From positions 1 through 64,000 of the forward strand of contig DATMEP010000096.1 of NCBI GenBank assembly GCA_035556755.1: a DNA stretch of 64,000 nt. Direction: 5' to 3'. The stretch is from VRUE01 sp035556755 (lineage in GTDB: Bacteria; Actinomycetota; Thermoleophilia; Solirubrobacterales; 70-9). Numbering within the stretch: the first letter of the stretch is position 1; each line of letters starts with the position of its first letter. The notes below the pieces were generated by a model. That model saw only the letters and a list, made by a program, of their open reading frames with translations. It ran no database searches and was not told where the DNA came from. Positions 22,737 through 31,157 of this stretch are shown piece after piece. The position numbers and the translations under genes are program-made.

Positions 22737-24310
22737 CTCGGTCCTCGAGATTGGGGAGGCGCGAGCGGGAGCGCGCCGTCTCCGCCGTTCGAGCCGGCGA
22801 CGATCCCCAGTACCTCGTCGGCGTACTTGGCGACGAAGCTGGGTCCGACGCCGCGGATCGCCTGGAGCGCGTCGGGATTGCCGGGGCGGGAAGCCACGAT
22901 CGCTTCGAGCGTGGAGTTGTGGGCGACCGTGTAGGCCGGCTTGCCGTCGGCGGCACGCAGTCGCCACGCCTTCAGTTCCTCGAAGAGCGGCGCGTCGGCG
23001 GGGGAGAGCTCGGGTGCCGGTGCAGCGCTCTTGCGGCGCTTCGGCCTCACGGCGATCGTCTCGGGGTCGGGAAGCCAGCGCTCGGGGTCGCAGATGTCGC
23101 AGCAGCGGCCCAGCGGCTGCCCGGCGGCGCTGTCGCTGAAGTGGTCGAGCACGCTGCGCCGCCGGCAGCGGTCCGAGTAGATGAACGATTTGATCGTACG
23201 GTAGTCGCGCCAGCCGCGCTCGCGGGCGATCGCCAGCTCAGGGTCGCCGGCACGCTGTTCGTTGAAGCGGACCAGGCGGCCCAGGTCGGCGCGCATCGCC
23301 AGCAGCACCGCTTTCGCGTCGGCCCCGTCGCGACCGGCGCGTCCCGCCTCCTGGTAGTAGGCCTCGAGGCTGGTCGGGATCGCCATGTGCCAGACCGAGC
23401 GCACGTTGGCCTTGTCGACGCCCATCCCGAAGGCGTTGGTGGCGACGACGACCTCGACCTCGCCGTCCATGAAGCGCCGCTGCGCGGTGCCGCGGTCCTC
23501 GGCCTCCATCCCGGCGTGATAGGGGACGGTGGGCAGGCCGGAGTCCCGCAGCGCGGCGGCGATCTCGTCGGTGTCCTTGCGGGTGCCGCAGTAGACGATC
23601 GCCGGGCGGTTCGCCGGGTCGGCCAGCCCGGCCTCGAGCAGCGCCAGCCGCCGCGCCTTCGACCCGGTCCCTTCCAGCCGCACGACGTCGAAGGAGAGGT
23701 TGGGCCGGTCGAAGCCCGAGCGCACCTGCAGCGGGTCGCGCATCTCGAAGCGGGCGGCAATCTCGCGGGCGACCGCCTCGGTCGCGGTGGCGGTGCAGGC
23801 CATCACCGTCGGCCGCCCGAGCCGCTCGGCGATCTGCGGCAGGCGCAGGTAGTCGGGGCGAAAGTCGTGACCCCACTCCGAAACGCAGTGCGCCTCGTCG
23901 ACCGCGAGCAGGTCGATGCGCCGCTTCGCGATCGCGTCGAGGAAGATCTGCGAGCCGAACCGCTCCGGCGAGCAGTAGACGATCCGCGCCTCGCCGCCGG
24001 CGACCTGCGCCAGGGCGCGGCGCACCTCCTCCCACTCCATCGCCGAGGTCACCATCGCGACCGGGTGCCCCGCCGCCGTCAGCCGCCGCCACTGGTCGTT
24101 CATCAACGCGATCAGCGGGCTGACGACGATGGTCAGATCCTCCGAGGCCAGTCCCGGCAGCTGGTAGCAGAGGCTCTTGCCGCCGCCGGTCGGCATCACG
24201 ATCAGCGAGTCGCGACCGGCCATCGCCGCCTCGACCGCCTCGCGCTGGCCCGGCCGGAAGGCCTCGAACCCGAGCTGCGCCAGCAGCGCGTTGGCGCGGC
24301 CTGCGCTCAC
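22733..24310 (-). CDS. recQ: ATP-dependent DNA helicase RecQ
   Basis: This 525-aa protein has all the superfamily-2 motifs: FRPGQREAVEAAMAGRDSLIV (motif 0), MPTGGGKSLCYQLP (Walker A), LAVDEAHCVSEWGHDFRPDY (DEAH plus aromatic loop), CTATAT (III) and YYQEAGRAGRDG (VI). A RecQ-Ct zinc site follows (YIYSDRCRRRSVLDHF ... RCCDICD). The HRDC domain follows at about 440-510 (LFEELKAWRLRAADGKPAYTVAHNSTL). It unwinds forks and recombination intermediates. The GTG start overlaps the zwf stop (GTGA), so it is translationally coupled to zwf. Confidence 0.95.
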   Translation of the reverse strand: MSAGRANALLAQLGFEAFRPGQREAVEAAMAGRDSLIVMPTGGGKSLCYQLPGLASEDLTIVVSPLIALMNDQWRRLTAAGHPVAMVTSAMEWEEVRRALAQVAGGEARIVYCSPERFGSQIFLDAIAKRRIDLLAVDEAHCVSEWGHDFRPDYLRLPQIAERLGRPTVMACTATATEAVAREIAARFEMRDPLQVRSGFDRPNLSFDVVRLEGTGSKARRLALLEAGLADPANRPAIVYCGTRKDTDEIAAALRDSGLPTVPYHAGMEAEDRGTAQRRFMDGEVEVVVATNAFGMGVDKANVRSVWHMAIPTSLEAYYQEAGRAGRDGADAKAVLLAMRADLGRLVRFNEQRAGDPELAIARERGWRDYRTIKSFIYSDRCRRRSVLDHFSDSAAGQPLGRCCDICDPERWLPDPETIAVRPKRRKSAAPAPELSPADAPLFEELKAWRLRAADGKPAYTVAHNSTLEAIVASRPGNPDALQAIRGVGPSFVAKYADEVLGIVAGSNGGDGALPLAPPQSRGPS

Positions 24311-25746
24311 GCGGGCCGCGCCGACGGCCAGGGATCGAGCCACTGGCAGATGCCGCGGGTCAGCCTCTCGGCCTCCTTCGGCCCCCAGGTCCCCGGCTCG
24401 TACGGGTGCACCGGTCCCGGCTCGTCGAGCAGCGGCTGCACGATCCGCCAGGTCTCCTCGACCGTGTCCTCGCGGGTGAACAGCTGGCTGCGCCCGTGCA
24501 GGGCGTCGTCGAGCAGCCGCTCGTAGGGCTCGGGCTCCTCGCCCGGCTCTTTCTCGAAGAGCACTTCGAGGTCGGCCGGCTCGAACGCCTCCTCGCCCGC
24601 CTTCTTGGCGAGGAAGCGCAGACGGGCGCCCGGCTCCGGGTCGATCCGGATCGTCATCTGGTTCTGGCCGGGGCGCTTGCCGCTGCCGACGCCGAGCGGG
24701 GGCGGCCGCTTGAAGACGACGTTCACCTCGGTCTCCTTCGTCGGCATCGCCTTGCCCGCCCTGACGAAGAAGGGGACGCCGCTCCAGCGCCAGTTCTCGA
24801 TCTCCAGCTCCAGCGCCGCGTAGGTCTCGGTGGTCGAGTCCGCCGCCACCCCGTCCACTTCGCGGTAGCCGTCGTACTGGCCGCGGACGTAGTGCTTCGG
24901 ATCGGCGCTGCACACCGCCTTGAACAGCTCCAGCTTCTTGTCGCGGATCGAGTCGTGGTGGTTTCCGGCCGCCGGCGGCTCCATCGCGACCAGCGCCAGC
25001 ACCTGGAGGATGTGGTTCTGGACGACGTCGCGCATGGTCCCGACCGGGTCGTAGAAGCGGCCGCGGTCGTCGACGCCGAAGTTCTCGGCCATCGTCATCT
25101 GCACGAAGGCGACGTGCTCGCGGTTCCAGACCGGCTCCAGCAGCGAGTTGGCGAAGCGCAGGTAGGCGATGTCCATCACCGGCTCCTTGCCGAGGAAGTG
25201 GTCGATCCGCAGGATCTGGTCCTCCTCGAGCACCTCGTGCAGCTCTGCGTTGAGCGCCCGCGCCGACTCGAGGTCGTGGCCGAACGGCTTCTCGATCACC
25301 ACCCGCGCGTTCTCGGTCAGGCCGGCGGCCCCGAGTCCCTGGACGACGGTGGCGAACAGGAAGGGGGGGACCTCGAGGTAGAAGACCGGGCGCTTCGCCT
25401 CGCCGATCGCCTCGCCGACCCGCCTGAACGTGTCGGCGTCGGAGTAGTCGCCCTGGACGTAGGAGATGCGGGCCGCCAGGCGGCCGAAGACGTCCTCGTC
25501 GGGATTCTCGATCGTCGCGGCGATCGAGTCGCGGGCGTGCTCGCGCAGCTGCTCGACGCTCCACTCGTCGATCGCGACGCCGACGATCGGGCAATCGAGC
25601 TTGCCGCGTGCCTCCAACCGGTAGAGCGCGCGGAAGGTCATTTTCTTCGCCAGGTCGCCCGTGATGCCGAAGATCGTCAGCACATCGGCCGCCGCCCCAC
25701 CGTTCTTCTGTGCCGCCGCGCTGGCCATCGCGGCCAGGCTATCCAA
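24307..25746 (-). CDS. zwf: Glucose-6-phosphate 1-dehydrogenase
   Basis: This 479-aa protein is of typical length. The coenzyme site is FGITGDLAKKMTFRALYRL (GxxGDLA), the active-site signature is RIDHFLGKEPV (catalytic His and Lys), and VIEKPFGHDLESA is conserved. It oxidises glucose-6-P to 6-phosphogluconolactone, the entry of the oxidative pentose phosphate pathway. gnd and pgl follow in the opposite direction across a 65-bp gap. Downstream recQ is coupled. An internal ATG six codons in (MASAAAQKNGG) is an alternative start. Confidence 0.97.
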   Translation of the reverse strand: MDSLAAMASAAAQKNGGAAADVLTIFGITGDLAKKMTFRALYRLEARGKLDCPIVGVAIDEWSVEQLREHARDSIAATIENPDEDVFGRLAARISYVQGDYSDADTFRRVGEAIGEAKRPVFYLEVPPFLFATVVQGLGAAGLTENARVVIEKPFGHDLESARALNAELHEVLEEDQILRIDHFLGKEPVMDIAYLRFANSLLEPVWNREHVAFVQMTMAENFGVDDRGRFYDPVGTMRDVVQNHILQVLALVAMEPPAAGNHHDSIRDKKLELFKAVCSADPKHYVRGQYDGYREVDGVAADSTTETYAALELEIENWRWSGVPFFVRAGKAMPTKETEVNVVFKRPPPLGVGSGKRPGQNQMTIRIDPEPGARLRFLAKKAGEEAFEPADLEVLFEKEPGEEPEPYERLLDDALHGRSQLFTREDTVEETWRIVQPLLDEPGPVHPYEPGTWGPKEAERLTRGICQWLDPWPSARPA

Positions 25747-25750
25747 GCGG

Positions 25751-25800
25751 CTAGATGGCCGACCAATGTCCGTCTACCCGGGAGGGGGCCGACCATCTAG
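25751..25800. promoter_or_regulatory. Inverted repeat between zwf and gnd (candidate operator)
   Basis: CTAGATGGCCGACC (25751-25764) and GGCCGACCATCTAG (25787-25800) are 12/14 inverted matches. They fill the short gap between the divergent starts. The direct nonamer GGCCGACCA also occurs in both. The layout suits one regulator controlling both oxidative-branch transcripts. Confidence 0.5.
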
Positions 25801-25811
25801 GGTTAGGGCGG

Positions 25812-26828
25812 ATGGAGCTCGGCATCGTCGGACTCGGCCGCATGGGAGCCAACATGGCCCGCCGCCTGATGCGCGACGGCCACCGCTGCGTCGTCTACGA
25901 CGTCAACCCCAACGCGATCTCCGAGCTGCAGGGCGAGGGCGCCGAGGGCGCGGAATCGCTCTCCGACCTCGCCTCGAAGCTGACCCATCCGCGCACCGTC
26001 TGGGTGATGGTGCCGGCGGGGGAGATCACCGAGGCGACCATCGCCGACGTCAGCGCGGTGCTGAAGGCGGGCGACGCGATCGTCGACGGCGGCAACTCCT
26101 ACTACCGCGACGACATCCGCCGCGCCGGGGTGCTGCGCGAACACGGGATCGACTTCGTCGACTGCGGGACCAGCGGCGGCGTCTTCGGGCTGGAGCGCGG
26201 CTACTGCCTGATGATCGGCGGCCCCGACAGGGCGGTGCAGCGGCTCGACCCGATCTTCGTCTCGCTCGCGCCGGGGGCGGATACGGCGGAGCGCACGCCG
26301 GGTCGCTCCGGCGAGCTCTCACCGTCCGAGCAGGGCTACCTGCACTGCGGCCCGAACGGGGCCGGGCACTTCGTGAAGATGGTCCACAACGGGATCGAGT
26401 ACGGGTTGATGGCCGCCTACGCCGAGGGGCTCAACATCATCCGCAACGCCAACGCCGGCAAGGTCGAGCGCGAGGCCGACGCCGAGACCGCCCCACTCGA
26501 GCAGCCCGAGTACTACCAGTACGACATCGACATCCCCGAGGTGGCCGAGGTCTGGCGGCGCGGCAGCGTGGTCGGCTCCTGGCTGCTCGACCTGACCGCG
26601 GCGGCGCTGCAGGAATCGCCCGACCTCTCGGAGTTCTCCGGCCGCGTCTCCGACTCCGGCGAGGGGCGCTGGACTTCGATCGCGGCGATCGACGAGGGGG
26701 TACCGGCGCCGGTCCTGACCACCGCGCTGTACGAGCGCTTCGCCTCACGCGGCCTCGACGACTTCGCCGACAAGGTGCTCTCGGCGATGCGCAAGCAGTT
26801 CGGCGGCCACGACGAGAAGACGTCTTGA
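25812..26828 (+). CDS. gnd: 6-phosphogluconate dehydrogenase, decarboxylating (short, GndA/YqeC type)
   Basis: This 338-aa protein is much shorter than the 470-aa dimeric form and fits the short, often NAD-preferring type. MELGIVGLGRMGANMARRL is the Rossmann start. Asn/Arg/Thr specificity residues lie in VVYDVNPNA (a non-basic residue after the Asp, favouring NAD). CGTSGGVFGLERGYC and GPNGAGHFVKMVHNGIEYG (catalytic Lys and Asn) follow. It converts 6-phosphogluconate to ribulose-5-P and CO2. Its stop overlaps the TTG start of pgl. Confidence 0.94.
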   Translation: MELGIVGLGRMGANMARRLMRDGHRCVVYDVNPNAISELQGEGAEGAESLSDLASKLTHPRTVWVMVPAGEITEATIADVSAVLKAGDAIVDGGNSYYRDDIRRAGVLREHGIDFVDCGTSGGVFGLERGYCLMIGGPDRAVQRLDPIFVSLAPGADTAERTPGRSGELSPSEQGYLHCGPNGAGHFVKMVHNGIEYGLMAAYAEGLNIIRNANAGKVEREADAETAPLEQPEYYQYDIDIPEVAEVWRRGSVVGSWLLDLTAAALQESPDLSEFSGRVSDSGEGRWTSIAAIDEGVPAPVLTTALYERFASRGLDDFADKVLSAMRKQFGGHDEKTS

Positions 26829-27508
26829 GCCCACGGCTCGAGGTCGTCGCCGACGAGAAGGCGGCGGCGCGGCGCGGCGCCGAGCTGATCGCCGCGGCGG
26901 GCGAGGCGGCGGTCGCCGACCGGAACATCTTCTCGGCGGCGATGAGCGGCGGCCGCACCCCCTGGGCGATGCTGGCGATGCTCAGCGACACAGAGCAGAT
27001 GCCCTGGCCGAACACCGAGCTGTTCCAGGTCGACGAGCGGATCGCCGCGCCCGGCAGCGAGGACCGCAACCTCACCCACCTCATCCTCGGCCTCTCGCTC
27101 GACCACCAGTCCTCGCTGCGGCCGATGCCGGTGACACAGCGCGACCTCGACGCCGCCGCCCGCGAATACGAATCGTCGCTGCCGGAGCGAATCGACCTTG
27201 TCCACCTCGGCCTCGGGCCCGACGGCCACACCGCGTCGCTGATCCCCGGCGACCCGGTCCTCGACGTCACCGACCGCCGCGTCGCCGTCACCGAGGACGC
27301 CTACCAGGACCACCGCCGCATGACCCTTACCTACCCCGCCCTCGCCGAGGCCGGCCGGATCCTCTGGCTGGTCACGGGCGAGAAGAAGCGCGAGGCGCTC
27401 GCCAAGCTCCTCGCCGGCGACCGCTCGATCCCCGCCGGCCGCGTCGAGAACGACGAGATGATCGTCGTCGCCGACGAGGCCGCCGCGGGCGACCTAAGCC
27501 AGCGTTAG
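26825..27508 (+). CDS. pgl: 6-phosphogluconolactonase
   Basis: This 227-aa protein starts at a TTG overlapping the gnd stop by 4 nt, which is why a search for ATG misses it. SAAMSGGRTPWAML (phosphate loop), FQVDERIAAPGSEDRNL and LGLGPDGHTASLIPGDP (catalytic His and general base region) are family hallmarks. It hydrolyses the lactone made by Zwf. The trio zwf / gnd-pgl thus covers the whole oxidative branch. Translational coupling to gnd is likely. Confidence 0.94.
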   Translation: MSPRLEVVADEKAAARRGAELIAAAGEAAVADRNIFSAAMSGGRTPWAMLAMLSDTEQMPWPNTELFQVDERIAAPGSEDRNLTHLILGLSLDHQSSLRPMPVTQRDLDAAAREYESSLPERIDLVHLGLGPDGHTASLIPGDPVLDVTDRRVAVTEDAYQDHRRMTLTYPALAEAGRILWLVTGEKKREALAKLLAGDRSIPAGRVENDEMIVVADEAAAGDLSQR

Positions 27509-27529
27509 CGAATTCGCTAACATCCACGC

Positions 27530-27871
27530 ATGGCCAAGCATTCTGCGACCGGTCTAGCCCGCGAGATCCTCGACCGCAGCGGCCTCAGCCAGGCTGAGCT
27601 CGCTCGCCGGGCGGGATTGCCCCGCTCCGTGGTCAACACCTACGTACGCGGTGGTCGCGAGCCGGGTGCCGAGGCGCTCGTCCGGCTGGCTGCCGCCGGC
27701 GGGTTGGAGGTCGATCTGGTTCCCCGCAGGCCCCCGGTCGACGTCGATAGGGCCAGCAAGATCCTCGTCCAGGTTCTGGAGCTCGCCGAGGCGCTCCCGT
27801 TTCGTCCGCGGCCGGAGCTCGATTATCCGCGGCTGCCGGATCGGATCGACAGAGGGAGCGGGCACCGATGA
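27530..27871 (+). CDS. XRE-family HTH protein paired with a nucleotidyltransferase (module 1)
   Basis: This 113-aa protein has a Cro/C1 helix-turn-helix: LAREILDRSGLSQAELARRAGLPRSVVNTYVRGGREPGAEALVRLAAAGG (about 9-58). A short C-terminal linker (DVDRASKILVQVLELAEALPFRP) probably contacts the partner. The next gene overlaps its end by 4 nt. Such HTH + nucleotidyltransferase pairs behave as toxin-antitoxin or defence modules (AbiEi/AbiEii-like logic). The HTH would be antitoxin and autorepressor. It interrupts the pentose-phosphate cluster. Confidence 0.82.
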   Translation: MAKHSATGLAREILDRSGLSQAELARRAGLPRSVVNTYVRGGREPGAEALVRLAAAGGLEVDLVPRRPPVDVDRASKILVQVLELAEALPFRPRPELDYPRLPDRIDRGSGHR

Positions 27872-28416
27872 GCGAGCTCGTCGAAAAACTGTTTTCTATC
27901 CACGATTCGCTTACGGAGGCCGGCCTCGTCCACGCATTCGGTGGGGCGATCGCTCTCGCCTATTGCGTAGAGGAGCCGCGCGGCACGCGCGATCTCGACG
28001 TCAACATCTTCGTCGATGCCGCTGAGGCCGAAAGGGTCTTGGCAACCCTTCCCAAAGGGGTAAAGGTCAGGAAGAAGGACATCGCCAAGGTCAAACGCGA
28101 CGGGCAGGCTCGGTTGGACTGGGACGGGACCCCGATCGACGTCTTCCTGAACAACATTCCATTGCATGATGCCGTCGCCGCGTCGGTCGTCTGGGTTCGC
28201 CTCGAGGGCAGAGAGGTGCCGGTGCTCGACTGCGCCTCGCTGGCGATCTTCAAGGCTTTCTTCGACCGGACCAAGGATTGGGCCGATCTCGAGGCGATCG
28301 CGCTCGCCACTCCGGAGGACATCGAAGAGGCGGCGGCGACGATCGCCGATCTTGTCGGCGAGGACGACCCGGCGCACCAGCGTCTGAAAGAGCTGCTTCT
28401 CGTTCGGCCCGGGTGA
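27868..28416 (+). CDS. Nucleotidyltransferase (AbiEii-like), module 1
   Basis: This 182-aa protein has VHAFGGAIALAYCVEEPRGTRDLDVNIFV: a G-G start, then T-x-D-L-D as the metal-binding pair. The third carboxylate is likely in TPIDVFLNN. A C-terminal helical part carries ALAIFKAFFDRTKDWADLEAI, the 'KxxxxRxKDxxDLxxI' pattern typical of AbiEii/DUF6036-type proteins. Expected to transfer a nucleotide to RNA or protein. The start overlaps the HTH gene stop. A related module lies at 43267-44152. Confidence 0.82.
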   Translation: MSELVEKLFSIHDSLTEAGLVHAFGGAIALAYCVEEPRGTRDLDVNIFVDAAEAERVLATLPKGVKVRKKDIAKVKRDGQARLDWDGTPIDVFLNNIPLHDAVAASVVWVRLEGREVPVLDCASLAIFKAFFDRTKDWADLEAIALATPEDIEEAAATIADLVGEDDPAHQRLKELLLVRPG

Positions 28417-28424
28417 CCCGGAGG

Positions 28425-29789
28425 TCAGGCCGCCTCCATGCTGACCGCGTGGTTGGCGACGATCGTGCCCTCCGGGTCCCAGCTGCGCTTGACCTCGACG
28501 AGGCGGGTGCAGACCTCGGGGGGCAGGATCGCCTCGGCGTCGCAGGCGCGCTCGGCGAAGTTGAAGTAGCCGCCGTCGGCCGCCCAGGGGCGCATCGCCT
28601 CGAGCATGCGGTCGAGGTGGCGTTCGATCGGCTCCGCCAGCTCGGGGGCCATCAGGGCGCCGACGCCGAACAGGGCGTAGCCGGCGTCCAGGTGCGAGAG
28701 GGCGCCGGCGCCCTCCGCCGGCCGTCCCAGCGCCCCGCCCAGGTGGCGCAGCTCGGCGAGCAGCAATGGCGAGCCGGACTCGGGCCCGGCGGCGCCGACG
28801 AAGGCGTCGATCGCCTCGTCGGAGAGCTCACGGACGAGCCCGTGGTGGCCCATCGCCGGCACCGGCTGCTCGGGGTCCATATGGATCCTGCTCAGTCCTG
28901 CGGTCGGCATCCAGGCGAAGGTGTCCATGATCGGCTCGCCGATCTCGCGCAGCGGGGCGAACGCCGCTTCTCCCTCCTCCCGGGTGCCGATGCAGGCGCC
29001 GTCGACGGTCAGCATCGGCAGGCCGCGAAGCGGCTCCGGCACGTCCGGGACCGGGGGCGGGGTGAGGAAGCGGACGACCGAGCTGACCTCGTCCGGCACC
29101 GTCGCGGCCCAGTCGCGGTAGGCGCGGATGCCCTCGGCGCCGACCTCGGCCGGGAAGAGCAGGGCGCCGCCGTAGACCTCGGCGATCGGCAGAAGGTCGA
29201 GGTGGAGCGCGGTGACGATCGCGTAGCTGCCTCCGCCGCCGCGCAGCGCCCAGAAGAGGTCGGCGTCGTTCTCGGCGTCGACCGTGCGGGCCTCGCCGTC
29301 GGCGGTGACCAGCTCGATCGCCCTGGCGCGATTGCAGGCGAAGCCGTGGCGGCGCCCGAGCCAGCTCAGCCCGCCGCCGAGCGTGTAGCCGGCGACGCCG
29401 ACGTCCGGCGAAGAGCCCGGCATCGAGCAGAGGCCGTGCGCCTGGGCCGCCTCGCCCAGCTCCATGGCCAGCACGCCGGCCTCGACCCGGGCCGTCTGTG
29501 CCCCGGCGTCGATCTCGACCCCTCGCATCCGCTCGGTCTTGATCAGGATCGTGTCGTCGAGCGGGCCGAGCGCGAAGGCGCCGTGCCCGGTGCTTTGCGC
29601 GGTCACCCGCAGGCCGTGCTGGGCGGCGAAGCGGACCGTCGCGGCGACGTCGGTGGCGCTCTCGACCAGGGCAACGGCGCTGGGGCGCTGGTCGGCGGCC
29701 AGGTTCCAAGCCTGCCGCGCCTCGTCCCAGTCGGGGTCGTTCGGCGATGCGACGCGGCCGGCGATCGACAGCTCGGCGAACTCGCTCAT
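28425..29789 (-). CDS. FAD-linked oxidoreductase (BBE-like)
   Basis: This 454-aa protein has a PCMH-type FAD domain: VRFAAQHGLRVTAQSTGHGAF holds the His that covalently binds FAD. The second site usually reads G-x-C-P-x-V-G-x-x-G; here it is GSSPDVGVAGYTLGGGLSW, so the cysteine for 6-S-cysteinyl linkage is missing and flavin is probably attached only once. The C-terminus has the BBE motif (YFNFAERACDAEAIL ... RLVEVKRSWDPEGTIVANHAV; usual N-Y-x-N). AGGAGG precedes the ATG. Substrate unknown (sugars, alcohols or secondary metabolites). Confidence 0.87.
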   Translation of the reverse strand: MSEFAELSIAGRVASPNDPDWDEARQAWNLAADQRPSAVALVESATDVAATVRFAAQHGLRVTAQSTGHGAFALGPLDDTILIKTERMRGVEIDAGAQTARVEAGVLAMELGEAAQAHGLCSMPGSSPDVGVAGYTLGGGLSWLGRRHGFACNRARAIELVTADGEARTVDAENDADLFWALRGGGGSYAIVTALHLDLLPIAEVYGGALLFPAEVGAEGIRAYRDWAATVPDEVSSVVRFLTPPPVPDVPEPLRGLPMLTVDGACIGTREEGEAAFAPLREIGEPIMDTFAWMPTAGLSRIHMDPEQPVPAMGHHGLVRELSDEAIDAFVGAAGPESGSPLLLAELRHLGGALGRPAEGAGALSHLDAGYALFGVGALMAPELAEPIERHLDRMLEAMRPWAADGGYFNFAERACDAEAILPPEVCTRLVEVKRSWDPEGTIVANHAVSMEAA

Positions 29790-29807
29790 GCGGTGCCTCC
29801 TAGGGGC

Positions 29808-30458
29808 TCAGGCGAGGGTCAAGCGGTCGACCGCGCCCTCGCTACCGATCAGGACGTCGCTCACCATAACCGGGGGAAAGAGGCCGTGGGCGGCGACGCC
29901 GGGGTCGGCGTCGAGCCAGGCGGAGAGGGCCACGGGGTCGGCGACCGCGCCCCCGTAGTCGGCGATTACGCCGTCGTCGGGACTGCGCGACGCGTCGCGC
30001 AGCTCGACCTCGGGCCCGAGCCGGGCCATGGTCGAGCGCAGGCCGAAGTCGAACAGCTCCAGCGGGACCGGGGCGCTCAGCGAATCCACCGGCTTGCTCG
30101 AGTCGGCGATGACGACGAAGCGCTCTGCCGCCGCGGCGACGATCTTCTCGCGCAGGTGGGCGCCGCCACCGCCCTTGATCAGCCAGCCGTCCGGCGTGAC
30201 CTGGTCGGTGCCGTCGATCGCGATGTCAAGCCGCTCCAGCTGGCTGAACTCCTCGACCGGGATGCCGAGCTCCCTTGCCTGATCCTCGGTCGCGACCGAG
30301 GTGGCGACGCAGCGGATCCCGGTCAGCCCGCGGGCGGCGATCGCCGGCAGCAGGTAGGCGACGGTCGAGCCGGTGCCGAGGCCGACCGTCATCCCGTCCT
30401 CGACCAGCTCCGCCGCCGCCTCGGCGGCGATGCGCTTCTCGTCGTCTGCCGCGGTCAC
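29808..30458 (-). CDS. rpiA: Ribose-5-phosphate isomerase A
   Basis: The GTG start at 30458 gives a 216-aa enzyme beginning TAADDEKRIAAEAAAELVEDG. MTVGLGTGSTVAYLLPAI is the phosphate loop. AIDGTDQVTPDGWLIKGGGGAHLREKIVA carries the two catalytic Asp (D-G-x-D), the Lys and the Glu of characterised RpiA; the usual DGADE reads DGTDQ. It interconverts ribulose-5-P and ribose-5-P, linking gnd to tkt. It lies 18 nt downstream of nothing on its strand but just 28 nt from the divergent FHA gene. Confidence 0.93.
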   Translation of the reverse strand: MTAADDEKRIAAEAAAELVEDGMTVGLGTGSTVAYLLPAIAARGLTGIRCVATSVATEDQARELGIPVEEFSQLERLDIAIDGTDQVTPDGWLIKGGGGAHLREKIVAAAAERFVVIADSSKPVDSLSAPVPLELFDFGLRSTMARLGPEVELRDASRSPDDGVIADYGGAVADPVALSAWLDADPGVAAHGLFPPVMVSDVLIGSEGAVDRLTLA

Positions 30459-30485
30459 CGGCCCGGACTCTATGCTCGCCAGTCG

Positions 30486-31073
30486 ATGGACGCGCGCATC
30501 TGGCTGACTGCCGAGGGCGGCGAGCCGCGCTCGGCGCCGCTGCCGCCGGGGCGCACCGTGATCGGCCGCGACCCCGAGGCCGACGTCTGCATCGACGACG
30601 AAGCGATCTCCTGGAACCACATCGAGATCGAGAGCCGGGGCGGCGTCCTGATGGCGACCGATCTCGACAGCCGTAACGGCACGGCGCTGAACGGCGAGCC
30701 GCTCGACCGGCCACGGCGGTTGCGCAATGGCGACACCCTGATCGTCGGCGGCCACCGGCTCGAAGTCTCGATCCCGCAGCAGGGCCGCGGCGGCGAGACG
30801 GTCGCCGTCGGCGAGCCGAGCGTCGCCCTCACCGGCGAGGAGCGGGCGACCGCGGCGGCTCTGGTCGCGCCCTACCGCAGCGAGGGCGCCTTCGCCGGCC
30901 GCCCCGCGACCCGGGCGGAGATGGCGGAGGCGCTTCACGTCAGCGAGCGCACCGCCCAGCGCCGCCTCGACGCGCTCGCGGCGAAGCTCGGCATCACCGG
31001 CGACGCCGGCCGCGAGCGCCCCCGCCTGGTCGCCGCCCGCGTGATCGAGCTCGGCCTAGACCGCGCCCGCTAG
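30486..31073 (+). CDS. FHA-domain protein with C-terminal helix-turn-helix
   Basis: This 195-aa protein has an FHA domain at about 15-95: GRTVIGRDPEADVCIDDEAISWNHIEIES and DLDSRNGTALNG hold the conserved GR, S-x-x-H and NG residues that bind phosphothreonine. After a linker, a helix-turn-helix is seen (TRAEMAEALHVSERTAQRRLDALAAKLGI). It may couple Ser/Thr-kinase signalling to DNA binding; a Ser/Thr kinase lies 2.4 kb away at 33464. The start is divergent from rpiA. Confidence 0.87.
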   Translation: MDARIWLTAEGGEPRSAPLPPGRTVIGRDPEADVCIDDEAISWNHIEIESRGGVLMATDLDSRNGTALNGEPLDRPRRLRNGDTLIVGGHRLEVSIPQQGRGGETVAVGEPSVALTGEERATAAALVAPYRSEGAFAGRPATRAEMAEALHVSERTAQRRLDALAAKLGITGDAGRERPRLVAARVIELGLDRAR

Positions 31074-31157
31074 CTGGCCCAGTGGGGGTCAGACCTGGCC
31101 CGGTGGTCACCGTGTTTCGTCCTTTTGAGGATCACCCGTTGCGGGCAGGATTAGTAC

